Source: Terebella lapidaria (Eukaryota > Annelida > Polychaeta > Terebellida > Terebellidae). From it: a stretch of 64,000 bases of DNA. The notes under the pieces were generated by a model. The model saw only the letters and a list, made by a program, of their open reading frames with translations, did not search any database and was not told the origin of the DNA. The stretch is from the NCBI GenBank assembly GCA_949152475.1, contig OX424564.1, positions 5,084,001-5,148,000 of the forward strand. Reading direction: 5' to 3'. Made by a program: the position numbers and the translations under genes. This document shows, piece after piece, positions 12,430 through 24,725 of the stretch (the stretch's first letter is position 1; every line of letters starts with the position of its first letter).

Positions 12430-12725
12430 CTGCCCATGAATGTTGGAACCTGCCGGTACGCATAGGTAAACAAACTCTCAAGGCAGTGTTGGACTCGGGG
12501 GCACAAATCTCGTTGCTTCGCCGAGATCTGCTCCATTGTGTGCCTCTCGAACAACGCACTATGCGTCCTACGACCGCGACTATCCGTGATGTCAACGGAG
12601 ACTCCAGCCCTATGGATGGACTCTTGGACCTTGTGATTCAAGTTGGAACTAAAGAAATAACGGTGACATTCTGTGTGGCCGCAATTCATGACGAAATGAT
12701 TTTGGGCATGAATTTCTTCCGGTAA
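12430..12725 (+). mobile_element. Aspartic protease domain of Gypsy-type element
   Basis: The motif AVLDSGAQISLLRRDLL matches the D-S/T-G active site of retroviral-type proteases, and an ILGMNFF-like C-terminal motif follows, in the place expected between gag and RT. Confidence 0.8.
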
Positions 12726-13079
12726 ACCAGCGCCATTGTTAATGATGGCGAAGGGACAGTACAATTTGTTCGCGCATGAAGACTTTGAAGCGAACGTCAT
12801 GCGTATGGCTGTACGTCGTGCAGTCACTGTGCCACCACACAGGTCAGAGTGTGGCAACATCCGCGCCTCATTCAGCCAATGGTGAACTTTCCCGAGGATA
12901 CGGACTTAGTAATGGGGAGGACACTAACTACACTGAACATGAAGTGTGTAAAAGTGGCAGTAGTGAACCCCACGGATACGGGCGTAACTCTGACTCGCTC
13001 GGAATCTGTTGCTATTGCGAGTCCTGTGGATAGCATTGTGGGTGCACTGCCGAAACCCGGAGAAGAACCGGACATTCCC

Positions 13080-14000
13080 CGGACGAATATTAATCACTAT
13101 GGTGATCTGCCGTTGTATTTACGCGATATGGTAGACCGAGCTGGGTTAGCTCCCGAACAGCAGCGCCAATGTGCTAACCTAGTGTACAGGTATAATGACA
13201 CCTTCATGTGCCCGGACGGACAGCTGGGACGAACCCAAGTTGTACAGCATTGGATTGACACCAGAGCGAATGCACCGATTCGCCAACAACAGCGACGTGT
13301 CCCTCAGACTCAACAGCATATCATTGACGAAGAGGTCGACAAAATGTTACGGCTCGGATGTATTGAGCCATCAGACTGACCGTGGAGCTAGCAAGCGGTG
13401 CTCGTGCAGAAAAAGAATGGGCAGGTACGGTTGTGTTGATTACAGACTGCTCAATGACGTAACACGGAAAGATTCGTACCCACTCCCGAACATACAGGAC
13501 ACGCATGATGCGCTCGCTGGAGTGACATACTTTTCGACTCTGGATCTTGCCTCCGGATACTGGCAAGTCGAGGCGGACCCAGTGGACTGACCCAAGACTG
13601 CCTTTGCCACTCGGAAAGGCTTGTACCAATTCAAGGTTATGCCGTTCGGACTGAGTAACGCACCGGCGTCTCCTTTGAGCGTCTCATGGAGACAATTCTC
13701 CGCGGATATCTATGGACTAGATGTATGTGCTATCTGGACGATGTGATAGCATACGGACACACTTTTGATCAGGCGCTTGCCAACCTGGAAGCGGTCCTAG
13801 ATCGGATACGAACTGCTGGGTTACGTCTGCAACCCAAAAAGTGCGAACTATTCCAAAGATAAATCCTATATTTGGAATTTATTGTCAGCGGACAAGGTAT
13901 CAGGGTAGACCCGAACAAGGTCAAGGCTATCAGAGAATGGCCAATTCCATGTGAAACCACGGACGTTAGGGCCTTTCTAGGGTTCGCGAACTATCACCGG
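13080..14000 (+). mobile_element. Reverse transcriptase domain of Gypsy-type element
   Basis: Visible family motifs are DYRLLNDVTRKDSYPLPNI, FSTLDLASGYWQV and the catalytic box [10 protein letters not shown], in the usual order. Fossil sequence with frame breaks. Confidence 0.85.
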
Positions 14001-14099
14001 AGGTTCATTAGGGACTAGGCCAGAATTGCAGAACCTCTTGTCGCACTCACCAGAGGTGAATGTCTTCTCACCTGGGGGTCACCCCAACGGAAGGCCTTC

Positions 14100-14520
14100 A
14101 GGAGGCTACAAGACGCACTAATCAAGACCCCCAAGCTCGCTCATCCCTCCCGAGATGAGGATGACTACTTTATCCTAGATACGGACGCCAGCGGATACGC
14201 CATTGGAGGGGCGTTGTCGCTTGTCAACGGAAAGGAAATTCCGATAGGTTTTGCAAGTAAGACTCTGTCACACACGCAGCGGAATTACTGCACTACGTAC
14301 CGTGAACTGTGGGCTGTAGTCGAAATGATTCAGCATTACAGACATTACTTGTGGGGATGGAAATTCCTACTTCGGACGGACCATAGGTCATTGCGATGGT
14401 TGAAGAACTATAACAATGGGACGGAATACTAGCCCGTTGGTTAGCTAAATTACAGCAATATGACTTCCGCATTGAACACCGCCCCGGGAAACTCCATGGA
14501 AATGCTGATGGACTTTCACG
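14100..14520 (+). mobile_element. RNase H domain of Gypsy-type element
   Basis: LDTDASGYAIGGALS, the SKTLSHTQRNYCTTYRELWA region and LRTDHRSLRWL are characteristic of Ty3/Gypsy RNase H. It directly follows RT. Confidence 0.8.
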
Positions 14521-14949
14521 GTGTCATAGCTGTAAACATTTGGATTGTCCTGGGCGCCTCATTGTGCCTCTCACGCACCCAGAAACGAGTTCAGGTGATC
14601 TTCCGGTTAGGCGGATCACGGTTGCTTCAGTCGCACCTGAGAGAGACTTCCTGAACAGTGATACGACAACATCACCGGTCTCTTCTCAAATGCTCTCCAT
14701 ACGCCAAGCGACTCGTGTGCGTACATTGGATACTAAAATCAGTGGTCAACAGTGGTTGTCGGATTATTCTACTGCTGACATTGTCGCCGCACAGCAGGCC
14801 GACCCCAGTGTCGGGTTAGTACGTCAATGGATAGCAGCCGGAACGAAACCGACCTCGACAGAAGTCGCCCGTCATGGAGAAGAGGTTAAAGACCCTGCTA
14901 TCACGATGGAGTCTACTGGCTCTACAAGATGGAGTCTTGGTGCGGAATA

Positions 14950-16470
14950 CCAAGCCGGATCCAGCCGAACGAACTATAGTGCAAACAGTGCTGCCTGCCG
15001 CTCTACGGACGGTGGTTTTACATCAGTTGCACGACCTCAAGGTCGTAGGTCACCTCGGAGTACAGCGAACTGTCGCTAGAGTCCGACGCCGATTCTATTG
15101 GCCGGGTTTATCATTGGACGTTGCACGCTGGCGTGCTCATTGTCCACAGTGTGCGTCACGTAAAGGGAAGCCAATGCCAAAACGGTCGCCGTTGACTCAA
15201 TTGCCGACCGGAGCCCCCTTAGAAAGCATTGCATTGGATATTCTAGATACCCACAAAAATACCGGACATGGAAATAGGTATATCCTTGTGATTTCGGACT
15301 ATTTCTCCAAGTACATGGACGCATTCCCACTCCAACGTCACACGGCTAGGAATGTAGCCGACGTTTTGGTAAATCGGTGGATTGTGTACCACAGAGTGCC
15401 GAAAGCCATCCACAGTGACCAAGGGACTGAATTTGAATCCTCACTGTTTCGGAATGTCGTACGCCTGTTAGGCGCCAAGAAAATACGGACTACCCCCCCT
15501 TAACGACCACAAAGCGATGGTGAGGTTGAACGATTCAATCGAACTCTGCTTAACATGCTAAGCGCATTCGTCAGTGATCGTGGAAATGATTGGGACTTAC
15601 ACCTACCATATGTGTTGATGGCATATCGCACCTCAGTTCACTCATCGACCGGGTGTACTCCACACCTGATGGTGTACGGACATGAATGTAATTTACCAGT
15701 GGACTTGGTATTTCCAACACGTGACCCAGAGCCGCTACCTCCATGCGGACCAGAGTATGTCGAATACTTACGAACTGCCATCAGAACTGCACACGGGTTC
15801 GCACAAGACCATCTGCGGAAAGCCACGACCCGTCAAAAACTGGGATGTGATGCTCACACAAAATATCAGCCCCAATTTCAACCCGGAGAGCTGGTAAGAT
15901 GCTATTATCTACCCCTCACGCAAAGTAAAAAATTTGCACGACCATGGACTGGACCCTGGAGAGTTCTGGAACGTGTTACTGACGTGGACTATCGGATAGC
16001 CCTCATATCAAACTAACGTAGCACATGTGTTGTCCATCTTGATGTCATCAAGCCGTACGAAGGTGATCTACATCATCCGAACTACTGCGATAACGTGGTG
16101 TCGCCACCTGAGTCGCCAAGTGATGCGGATTCTAAAAACAAGTCATCTAGTGATTCACTGGAACATATCTGAGCTCTGTATCATCCCTGGGATGTCACAA
16201 TACAAGGAAAGTCTACAGAGACAGATCGGACTACGGATACAGATGTCATGCCATCACAGTCTAATCGCCAACCCGTGTCGCCGCCCTCGTCGGACATGAG
16301 ACGACGTAAGCGGAAAAGAAGATCGTGCAAATTGAACTCGAGTGCCCCACAGCACATGCTAAAGAAACGCGGATCACGACCCGTGATCAACACGGACTCG
16401 TCAACGAGTGAGACTACGCCCCAGCCTGCTCCATACAGCCGCCCTAGATGGACTATTTGCTGACCAGCCC
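14950..16470 (+). mobile_element. Integrase domain of Gypsy-type element
   Basis: An HHCC zinc-binding region (GHLGVQRTVARVRRRFYWPG, then CPQC) is followed by a DDE core with LDILDTHKNTGHGNRYI and HSDQGTEFES. A GPWRVLERV segment near 15950 fits the GPY/F module. The tail to about 16470 is basic and Ser/Pro-rich. Confidence 0.85.
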
Positions 16471-17997
16471 GGTTCAGATAACCCTGGCTGTGTTAACCGA
16501 TTGATAAAAATGTTGATGAAGTTATGAATGTTGAATGGACTGTGATTTCATGTCTTTTCGATAATTTCTATAATAATATAATAATAACCTGTACAGATAT
16601 ATTCATCATATTACCTATGTACTTGATGTCAGTGAGGCACCTTTTTCATATATTTTATTGACATGATGTCGTGGAATGAGCATGGTTATGATAATGGTCG
16701 TATAATGTGGTATGATGCATTTGTATATATATTACTGTATTTTTCATGTGTGTTGTCTCGCGCACTGTGTGGCGCACTATCTAAAAATTCATAATCATGT
16801 AATTACACCCATGTGTCAGCCGAACAGCCCTGCCGAGAGTAAGATCACTTTGTCGCTGACGAGGTGAAAGGAGAGCCGTTATCGGAGTAAGCACCAGGAT
16901 AGGGCCTCTACTCCCCCTACGTAATATACAGGGGAACGCGATACAGCGGATTTCGTCTCTATAACCACCTTTCCACACCAAAGCGCGATCTGTCAAACAC
17001 TCATTGTAAAATCCACTATCAACGCGCCTCGGTAGAGCCGACCCAGATCACCACCCTCACCCCTCACAGCAATAACCACGTTCCTCAACCCTAGGGACTG
17101 ATGATAATGCGCAGACTATTGAGACTCCTGTGAGACTAGTATTTATACTACTACATTTAATGAACTGAATCGTCTGCTAACGCAATTCGATTAACTGTTT
17201 ACTGTGTGTTAAATCACGAAGATAAGGAACGGAATTAACGTGAAGAGTTCACATGGACTGCATGTAATACAAGTAAACACATAAGCCGTGATCGGCACCG
17301 CCACAAAACTTTCCCGTGTAAAAACAATAGTGTTTGGGAGCACATGAAAAGTGCTGTAACTCTGAATGTACGCCAGATCAACTTGTGATAAGATTGGACA
17401 GTGAAATCCAGGAGCCGTAGTCAGACTTACGGAAATCAGAACAGTGTATATGTCAATCTACTGCCTTGACTGTTGGCGCGAAAGGCCAGCCTTTGATGTA
17501 CAAGCGTTTCCTAGGCGACGGCTCCGCCTCCCGCATACACAGGCAGAGACAATTGCATGAAACGGAAAGACGATATAGATAATAGAGCACACCCCCCACC
17601 CGGGGATTCTAAGAAATGATGCTGTCAGCATCTTTGTGTGTACAGTGCGGACTTAGTGGAAAGTTTTTGGGAAGTGGGTCACTTGCCTGCTGACCACCGA
17701 GCGGATTACATCTACTTGTGGATAACAGAGCGGAATTAGCTTGACTGTTGAAAGGAATATTCAAAGCGGATATTTCAGAAGATTTCACACGTTTGTGATA
17801 TAGACGGACTGTATACAGACTGTGGAATAAGTTTCTTGTCGGAGTAAGAAGTTTGTCACAAACTTTTGATCGTAATTCGGAGTAACAATCTGTGGTAGTG
17901 GACGGAGTATTCGGTTGTTGCTGACGGATATTACCCGAACTAAGCCGGACTAAAGTGTGGTCGGACTAGTGCCTGGAGGCTGCTGTGACACACGTCA
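16471..17997. other. Non-coding stretch inside the Gypsy-type element
   Basis: About 1.5 kb between the integrase tail and the downstream ORF region with no supported coding sequence. It may hold a leader or splice sites for the 3' ORFs, but none is assigned. Confidence 0.45.
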
Positions 17998-18657
17998 GTG
18001 TCACTGTGGCCGGGCATGTCGTCTAAGGACGGGAAAAAAGGCGAACTTTCACCGGCTCGAGCTGAGAGCCCTATCATCGTGGATGACGAATCGGACACTC
18101 CCGCACCTTCACCAGCTCTCGTCGTGATTAACGGCGAGTGCTTTGCCATTGAAGTTATCGAACAGGGTGATGTACGCGAACACCCTATCGAAATAATGGA
18201 TACAGACAGCCAGCAGCCGGAGAGTGCCCCGGAACAGCCCCATGGAGCGGAATCCCCAGGAGCAGAACCCCCGCTCACCCTGCAGCAGCACGTCATCCGC
18301 AATCTACAGCTGCGAGGTGAACGCCACACACCGAGTCCACCGCCTGATCAGTTAGCGGACTTGAGCGACCCGCGACTGGAGCAGCTCCAGGAGGGAAGTC
18401 GTATAGTGGAACGCGCCTTGGCCGCACAGCGACAGTCACCAGTTACGGTCGCCACCTCTTCCGCCACTTTCGCCGCTATCGCCACACCGCCGGCGATCGT
18501 ATCGACGCCCGCTACGACGACACCGATACTCATACCCGCCACACGACCTGCTGCATCCCCAGCCAACCCTCAGGGCCGCCGCCCGCAGCAGGACCGTCAG
18601 CGCCAGCTCCAGACCCGGATCGGGGACCCAGGATTACCCCGTTCCGACGACAAGTAA
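17998..18657 (+). mobile_element. Unassigned 3' ORF A of Gypsy-type element
   Basis: 219 codons after integrase, at the position where some Gypsy elements carry an env-like or accessory gene. The product is rich in Pro, Ala, Ser and Glu, with an acidic N-terminal part (PIIVDDESDTPAPSPAL) and an Ala/Thr/Pro-rich middle. There is no membrane segment and no recognised domain. Not an obvious envelope. Confidence 0.45.
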
Positions 18658-18807
18658 ACGAGCTCATGACGCTTGTCCCCGCACCTGCTACGCCGATCGG
18701 AACTCGCGCCATCCGTTGGGATGAAGTCCAGATGAGTCAGCGGACGCGGCTAGCTGGATACTGAACACGACTATGCAGTCCCGTCAAACCTGTCGGAGGG
18801 TCAGATT

Positions 18808-19536
18808 ATGACCCTACACGGAATACGATTGGATAACGGATGTTACGACTGCACTTTCTGTACCGGAACAGAAGAGCCCGCCGGATCTCTGTTGTGGCCG
18901 ACTGTAAGTCGGCGCGGACCTTTCCGTACGCCCCAGGAACTGGACGCACACGTCTTGGCGTACCACTACCCGTTCATTAGGTTCTTTGTGTGCCCAGCGA
19001 ATGACGGGTTTGTAACTCTCACTCAGGCGGATATGGTTCGCCATCTGTCAACGCCCATGGATGAACACATCCTGCGATTTCCCCTCTTCAAACGAGGACG
19101 ACTAACGGCGACCCCACAGATCGTGCGGAGGTTTACAACACGATGTTTTGTGGACATGCAGCCCAACCCGCACTATCGGCCGCCGCACGTACCAGCCCAT
19201 CTCGTCATTTTCCGACGGACACCGACTTCCGTATTGACCTTTGGCATCTGGTTGATGGCTCCAGAATTATTGGAACAATACCCGCTGAACCTTGTGCCAC
19301 ACGTCATGTTGGTGCTCCAGCGGATCGAAGCCCCTAACACTGACACCAGAGAAGGTGAAATCCGTCTCGCCAACATGGTCGGCGAGATACAGACTATCAA
19401 CCCGCAAGTACGTTACCGTCGACCTGGGGCCTTCTTGTTCCCACGGCCGATCACCTACCGTACTTCGGCCATGAAGGTGCCCGAGGCGCGCCGACCAGCG
19501 CCCGTGCAACCTCGTACAAACGGGTCCCCGCCGTAG
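18808..19536 (+). mobile_element. Unassigned 3' ORF B with zinc-finger-like spacing
   Basis: 242 codons. Near the N-terminus CTFC and, about 28 residues later, HVLAYH give a C-x2-C...H-x4-H arrangement; FFVCPANDGF followed by a second His pair (RHLSTPMDEH) looks like a weaker second unit. The rest resembles no family I know. It is still open over its full length within a decayed element. The role is unknown; a nucleic-acid-binding or gag-like role is inference only. Confidence 0.5.
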
Positions 19537-20232
19537 ACACGACCTTCCGATTCGGACAACACGGGGCCTGTTGTTGAACGGCCTACAGCCTCAAATGTAA
19601 CGGGACTACCGGGTACGGGAGGGCCTAGTACCACCCCCGGAGGAGTATCCGCCTCTTCCCAGTCGGCCGTCCGTGTTTCCAGACAGCGACACGCCGCCTC
19701 CGGCCAAGCAACGTGCCTCGGACTCGGCCACTGCTGCCGGACCCGCGACTCCAGCTTCCCCGCGAAGCGTCACCAAGGACGGATTTTCACCTGTGAAGCC
19801 CGTGGCGGGTACCGGCGTCTACCACTGACGCACGTTGCCGTGCCAGTTTCCCCTGCGGACTCGCCTCAACGACCCTCAGCCGCAGCCAGAGAACCGTCAC
19901 GGGCATTGGCCTGTTCGGAAGTACAACTGCCGTATTTGACGGAGGAGCGCGATACTCCGATAACCCCTTCTGATGCCAGTAACCAGGGATGGTGATGACG
20001 ATCGTCCCCGGTTGCTCCTGGAGACCCCGAAGAACCTCGTACCTTTACCCAAGGATCTGGACGAGCAGCTTCCACTGCATGGTTCGGGCGAATTCGCCGC
20101 GGATTATCAGTTCTTGCGTATCCACGGGGGGAGAATCCCGCGTACAATTATCCCGTCTGGGATGAAGACGCAGACAAATTACCAGACGGTGTATATGTAC
20201 ACGAGGCATACTGGGACGACCAGTCGGGCCCC

Positions 20233-20745
20233 ATGGTCCACAACGTGGATCCCCTACTGCCGGCCTCTCGTCTGGACCAGCATCTGCCGTCACTGGCTCT
20301 CGCACGCGCCGATGACCTCGCGGAGCAGCACGCTCGGGCTACTCGGCGTGAGTGTCTGAGTGCGATGGATGCCCATGTCCGTCAGGCGGAATATAACGGA
20401 CTAGCCGTCGGGTTCGCCATGGGCGTTTTTCATGAGCAGTATTACCCGACCTCTCCTGAGGCCGTGACGGAGGAACGCCGCCAACTTCAAGAGCAGCTTC
20501 AGCGCTTGGACACTGCTCGTGCGGAACTGCAGCACGAAGTTAACCGACTCTGCACCCAACTCGCCCAGACTCCCGCACCTCAGCCGGAAGCCACTTGGGA
20601 GGCCGCAAGTCTCCCAAGCGAACTGGTGTCGACCATCATCCATGTTCTGCTGCATCTGCCCCACGAGGAAGCGCTAGAACTTATGGCACACACCTCTCCT
20701 GCCACACCAGCTCGGACTCAGAGAAGGCGCGATCAGCCTAAGTAG
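20233..20745 (+). mobile_element. Unassigned 3' ORF C with coiled-coil segment
   Basis: 170 codons. Residues of roughly 75-115 (VTEERRQLQEQLQRLDTAR and onward) have a heptad-like Leu/Glu/Gln pattern that predicts a coiled coil; the end is basic. No signal peptide, transmembrane segment or enzyme motif. It lies between ORF B and the 3' untranslated part of the element. Confidence 0.45.
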
Positions 20746-20777
20746 GTTGTGATCGTCGAACGGACTACGTTATAGTG

Positions 20778-20963
20778 GACTCTAAGGAGGTTATCCTCTA
20801 GAGTCATGTGTCGGACTGTCGGATTAGCAAGCATTGTGTCGGATTAACAAGCATTGTGTCGGAATAGGCCTGGTGGACTCTGGGAGTTTTCTCCCCGAGT
20901 CATGGCCAAGAAGTTATTTGTCGGACAGCCTGATGGACTCGAAGAGGGACATCCTCTCGAGTC
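20778..20963 (+). promoter_or_regulatory. Three successive GACTC...GAGTC stem-loops
   Basis: At 20778-20805, 20876-20901 and 20936-20963 the element carries three different hairpins that share GACTC and GAGTC ends. Examples are GACTCTGGGAG/CTCCCCGAGTC and GACTCGAAGAGG/CCTCTCGAGTC. The bases within the stems differ between copies while pairing is kept. They lie between the last ORF and the 3' LTR. A cis-acting RNA role is inference. Confidence 0.55.
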
Positions 20964-21483
20964 CCGGCTCATACTAGTTGGATAGTCACATTTAATCGGA
21001 ATATCTACTGTGTATTGCATATCATATATGTATGTGGTGTGTTTTCGTATTCAATTCATCATATGATAATATGTCGTATCCATGGTAACTTGTGTACTAT
21101 GTCGGACTCTGGCCTGAATCATTCTGGTACGAACTCTAAATACATTCCGTTCCATTCTGGGATGTCGAGGACAGTTTCCATTATTCTGTGATTTTATATG
21201 TCGTTATTCATATATGTGTTGATTTATGTCGTTGATTCCTCATCTGTCGTTGTGATGCATGTATTTGTCCTATGTGTTCATATAATCCTAGTGACTGTTG
21301 ACGGACTGACTGATGACTTTATTTTGACAGTTAGAACTTTTATTGTACTCAGTGCTTTCTCATTGTTTCGCGCGGTGTGTGTGTTTTCCTCTAGGACTTT
21401 TAGCTTATTATGTTTAGATTTTTGGACTGTGAGGTTTCGGGAAGGGTAAATTCCCAGGGGGGTAATTTGACGAAGGGGTGTTA

Positions 21484-22019
21484 TGTAGAATATTTATGAT
21501 AGTTATCGGCCCAAAACCCTCCCTTACACATTATCCCACTCGACACACCGTCCAAGACACGTAAACAACTCCACAAATGACGTCATGCAGAACTCACCAC
21601 CAATCTCAACATTTCCAGACATCTAACCACGCCCACCCAGACATTACATCACATTCAGCAAATCACATGAACTCCTGTTCCACGACGCGGGAAAAACCAA
21701 ACACCCATGAAAAAGTCCCCGCGCTTTTCGGAGTCGAGTTTAGAGATTTACAGAGAGTAGACGGATCTAAAATATTGAAGAAATTGTAACGAAGTTCTGA
21801 AGAAGAATATCTGTGATATATTTTGTACGTGCCGGACTATTATTCGGACTATATCGGGAAGTACGTATGAGGCCGTGATCGTGCCATCAAGACAATCATC
21901 CTAATAAACTTGGATTAATTGAATTCGGACTGGTTTGTGATACTTCAAGCAATACACTACGAACACTATACGGTAGTAAAAGGGATGATCGGACCCTGAG
22001 GAATCCCGATTTCGTAACA
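21484..22019 (+). repeat. 3' LTR of Gypsy-type element
   Basis: 536 bp, preceded by a purine-rich tract (GACGAAGGGG) that fits a polypurine tract, and ending in TAACA followed by CATG. About 3-4 percent different from the 5' LTR. Confidence 0.85.
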
Positions 22020-22023
22020 CATG

Positions 22024-23055
22024 GAAGAACCAAATTAACATGGCAGGTCGCAATAGTTCAAAAGTTATGAAAAATTTTGGTCTTAAAGTGTCATTGGGAG
22101 AAATTTATAGATGTTTTTTTTTTTAGAAACCATACATTTCTAACTGAACGAAGGAGACACTTACATAATGCACTTTGTGTCCAAAGATGCAACGCTATTG
22201 CAGCCTATTCGTATATTTTATAACAGTCAAGTACAGATCTAGTACACTATACTTTCAGAGGATATGCATTAGGCATTATTGACTTCAAAATCTTTGTAAC
22301 AAAATATCTATTCGTTAGACAAGCAGTCCATTTATTACACACGACGGGGAAATGGAAAGGTGGCATTACCGATTGTCTGTACTATGACTGGTTTGTATAT
22401 CTGGGATAAGATCGAACATCACCTCAAATTATGGTGTAAGATTGCATAAAAGCACCATCGTGCTTATTATCATTGGTAATCCCTTTGTATTTATAACAGA
22501 ACATAATCAAGAAATATGTCGTTTTTCAAGAACTATTTATACAGTTGCACACACTGAGTCAGTTTTCATTAAAACTACCAAAAAAAAATTCAAGTCGTTC
22601 AATATCGTACCGTCCGGAGCTCATTTCTTTGTCTTCAATCTCAGGATACAGTAATTGTCTGGCCGCGAGCAGGTTATCTCTCCGGGCTATTGACAAACCG
22701 TCCCAACAATAACATTGGCTCAAATATGATCTGAATGGAAAAACGCTGTGCGTAAAACTTGTGGTGAATTCCATTTTCGAGGAAAATGATCGATTCAGAC
22801 ACGCCAAGCATTACACAATCGGATCGCGGGCAACGAAGGTCGATTTCCCGTCTCAATAAATGCCTAAAACATATGACGAAATCCATTAATTGACGCAGTG
22901 TCAATATTTGATCAATTTCACAGCATGGTAACTCATTCTATCGTCTCGTCAGTGGAGACTGATAAAGGCATTATAGAGAAAATTTACCTCTGCTTCCTTC
23001 ACGTGTAAAGATCCGAGTTCTTGGACATATTTTGATATTCGAAAAGGGATCAAAG
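22024..23055. other. Flank between Gypsy-type element and LRR gene
   Basis: About 1 kb, AT-rich, no supported gene. The part beginning at 22024 should be the continuation of the target sequence that ends at 8818, judging from the CATG duplication. The promoter and 5' UTR of the LRR gene must lie at its right end, but no clear core element is seen. Confidence 0.5.
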
Positions 23056-24634
23056 ATGGGTGAACATGGTCAAAGGCTAATGGAGTGGATGATAATTTAT
23101 ATGATGTTTGGTCACATCCGAGCTGTCAACTTGACTTACAGTGGTTTCGTGGAGTTTCCACATGAGTCAACCATTGATCCCGACACGTCTTCAATCGACC
23201 TAAGTCACAACGATATCGAATCCATCGACTACATCGAGGTATTTCCATTGCTGGTCATGTTCGAAATGAACTCAAATGGATTGTTACACTTTCCAGACTT
23301 TGGAAACGTGAGTTCAACTCTACGCATGGTGTGCCTGATGCAAAACGAGTTGAATTTCATTCCTGCTCGCCTTCTGGATCAACTGGTCGTTCTAGATACA
23401 TTGACGCTGTCGTATAACAAACTGGCGTCTTTCCCGGATGTTCCAGGCCCTGGAAACACGCTCACAAAACTAAATCTCAATGGAAACAGCTTCGCCCAGC
23501 TCCCTATCCTCTGTAATATCGGGCGAGTGCTGAAGAAGTTCTACATTAGCGAGAACTTCATCAAGATAATACCTCGTGAGAGGCTACTCTGCCTCGAGAA
23601 CATCCTCAGACTCAACCTTGGGGTGAATAAGTTGACAGAGATCCCATATATCTCACACATGCGAAAACTGCACTGGCTGAAAATAAACCGAAACGATATT
23701 AGAAGCGTCGATGTTTCAATTCTCAAAAACCTGCCACTCTACCAGCTGACACTCGACAATAATGAACTGGAAGCGATACCGAACGTATGTCGCATGCAGA
23801 GCAACGCGACCCTTGAGATGACCGTAGGGGTAAATCCGCTCGTTTGCGACCATCGACAGCGGTGGTACAAGATTGCACTAGAGACGGGAAGATTAGTTAA
23901 TACAACAGGATTATGTGCAAGTCCGCTCCATGTTGCAGGAATGAGAATCGGTGATGTCGCCATGCACCAGCTGTACACGGATGGTAAGTATATATAATCC
24001 AGAAGAGAAACCATTTGCCAACTCATCTCTCAGTTGCACACAACTGTTAGACACACCGATATGCACATGTTCTCTTGTCTATTCCCGTCTCTTTCATTTA
24101 CAAGCTGCTCACATACACATAGACAATTCTGATGAAAATCATTTTGAATACAATCAAAGAATTTGTAATCCAAAAGAACAACTTAGATATAAATGGGAGC
24201 GACCAGTTTCCCTGGCGTGAGGATTTACTACATTTTGTATTTATGGATGAATATCTGTCCTCAAAACGTGAGCCAACAACGATCCTATCGTTGGGGCTGA
24301 CTAGGGATATACATTTTTTGGTGCGATGTACATACACAATCACATAATGCTATAGCACGTATAGTACATATTCCAATACCTTTCCGTTCCAGGACAGACA
24401 AGAACCATGACAGCCAAGCTGACGAACGTCACCACTCTCAGCTGTATGCCGGCCTACTTCCGTGACGTCACAAACGTGTTTGATGTGCTTGACTGTCACG
24501 TGACATGTGTCGAAGACCCAGAATGTCCCATGTTTTATTACACAGGTTTCTTGGCCGTATGCAAGTTGGCTAACAGTTTTCGAGGAGTAGCTATTGATGT
24601 AACCATGTACCCAATGTGGTATGTTCTGGAATAA
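23056..24634 (+). CDS. Predicted secreted LRR protein with PAN/apple-like domain
   Basis: Two exons, 23056-23983 and 24393-24634, joined at GATG|GTAAGT and TTCCAG|GACAG with matching phase, give 389 residues. Residues 8-24 are hydrophobic and fit a signal peptide. Residues ~40-245 hold about eight leucine-rich repeats (for example LTLSYNKLASFP, LNLNGNSFAQLP, LTLDNNELEAIP). NPLVCDHRQRWYKIAL and LCASP at ~260-288 fit an LRR C-terminal cap. Exon 2 (residues ~325-375) has the Cys pattern CMPAYF...DCHVTC...ECPMFYY...CKLA of PAN/apple domains. No transmembrane segment is seen, so extracellular release is inferred. The start at 23056 is the first ATG before the hydrophobic stretch. The ligand is unknown; LRR and PAN modules usually bind proteins or glycans. 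Confidence 0.8.
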
Positions 24635-24719
24635 GATTCACAAATATGTAGTGTATGGTGAACTTGAGCGTCTGAATATTATGAGCATTTTGTAAAATAT
24701 ATAAAATATGTAACGTCAC

Positions 24720-24725
24720 AATAAA
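24720..24725 (+). terminator. Poly(A) signal of the LRR-PAN gene
   Basis: AATAAA lies 86 bp after the stop codon, a normal spacing for the end of this transcript. No experimental support. Confidence 0.55.

Larger units (their letters stand above)
8815..22023 (+). mobile_element. Ty3/Gypsy-type LTR retroelement, full length but decayed
   Basis: A 13.2-kb fossil element bounded by LTRs at 8819-9400 and 21484-22019 and flanked by CATG at 8815-8818 and 22020-22023, a likely 4-bp target duplication. The order is LTR, gag-like region, CCHC knuckle, aspartic protease, RT, RNase H, integrase with a GPY/F-type end, a long non-coding stretch, a further ORF region, then the 3' LTR; integrase after RNase H places it in Ty3/Gypsy. 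The LTRs differ by roughly 3-4 percent by eye plus an indel near 50 bp, so the insertion is not recent. The coding region is broken, with on the order of ten breaks in total. It is unusually long for the family because of the extra region after integrase. Confidence 0.85.

Noticed and set aside
17998-20745. Host gene rather than element ORFs
   Set aside because: The region lies between integrase and the matching 3' LTR with no splice sites or similarity that would support a host gene.
22559-22904. Minus-strand frames upstream of the LRR gene
   Set aside because: Short, overlapping, no known domain, and probably promoter or target flank sequence.
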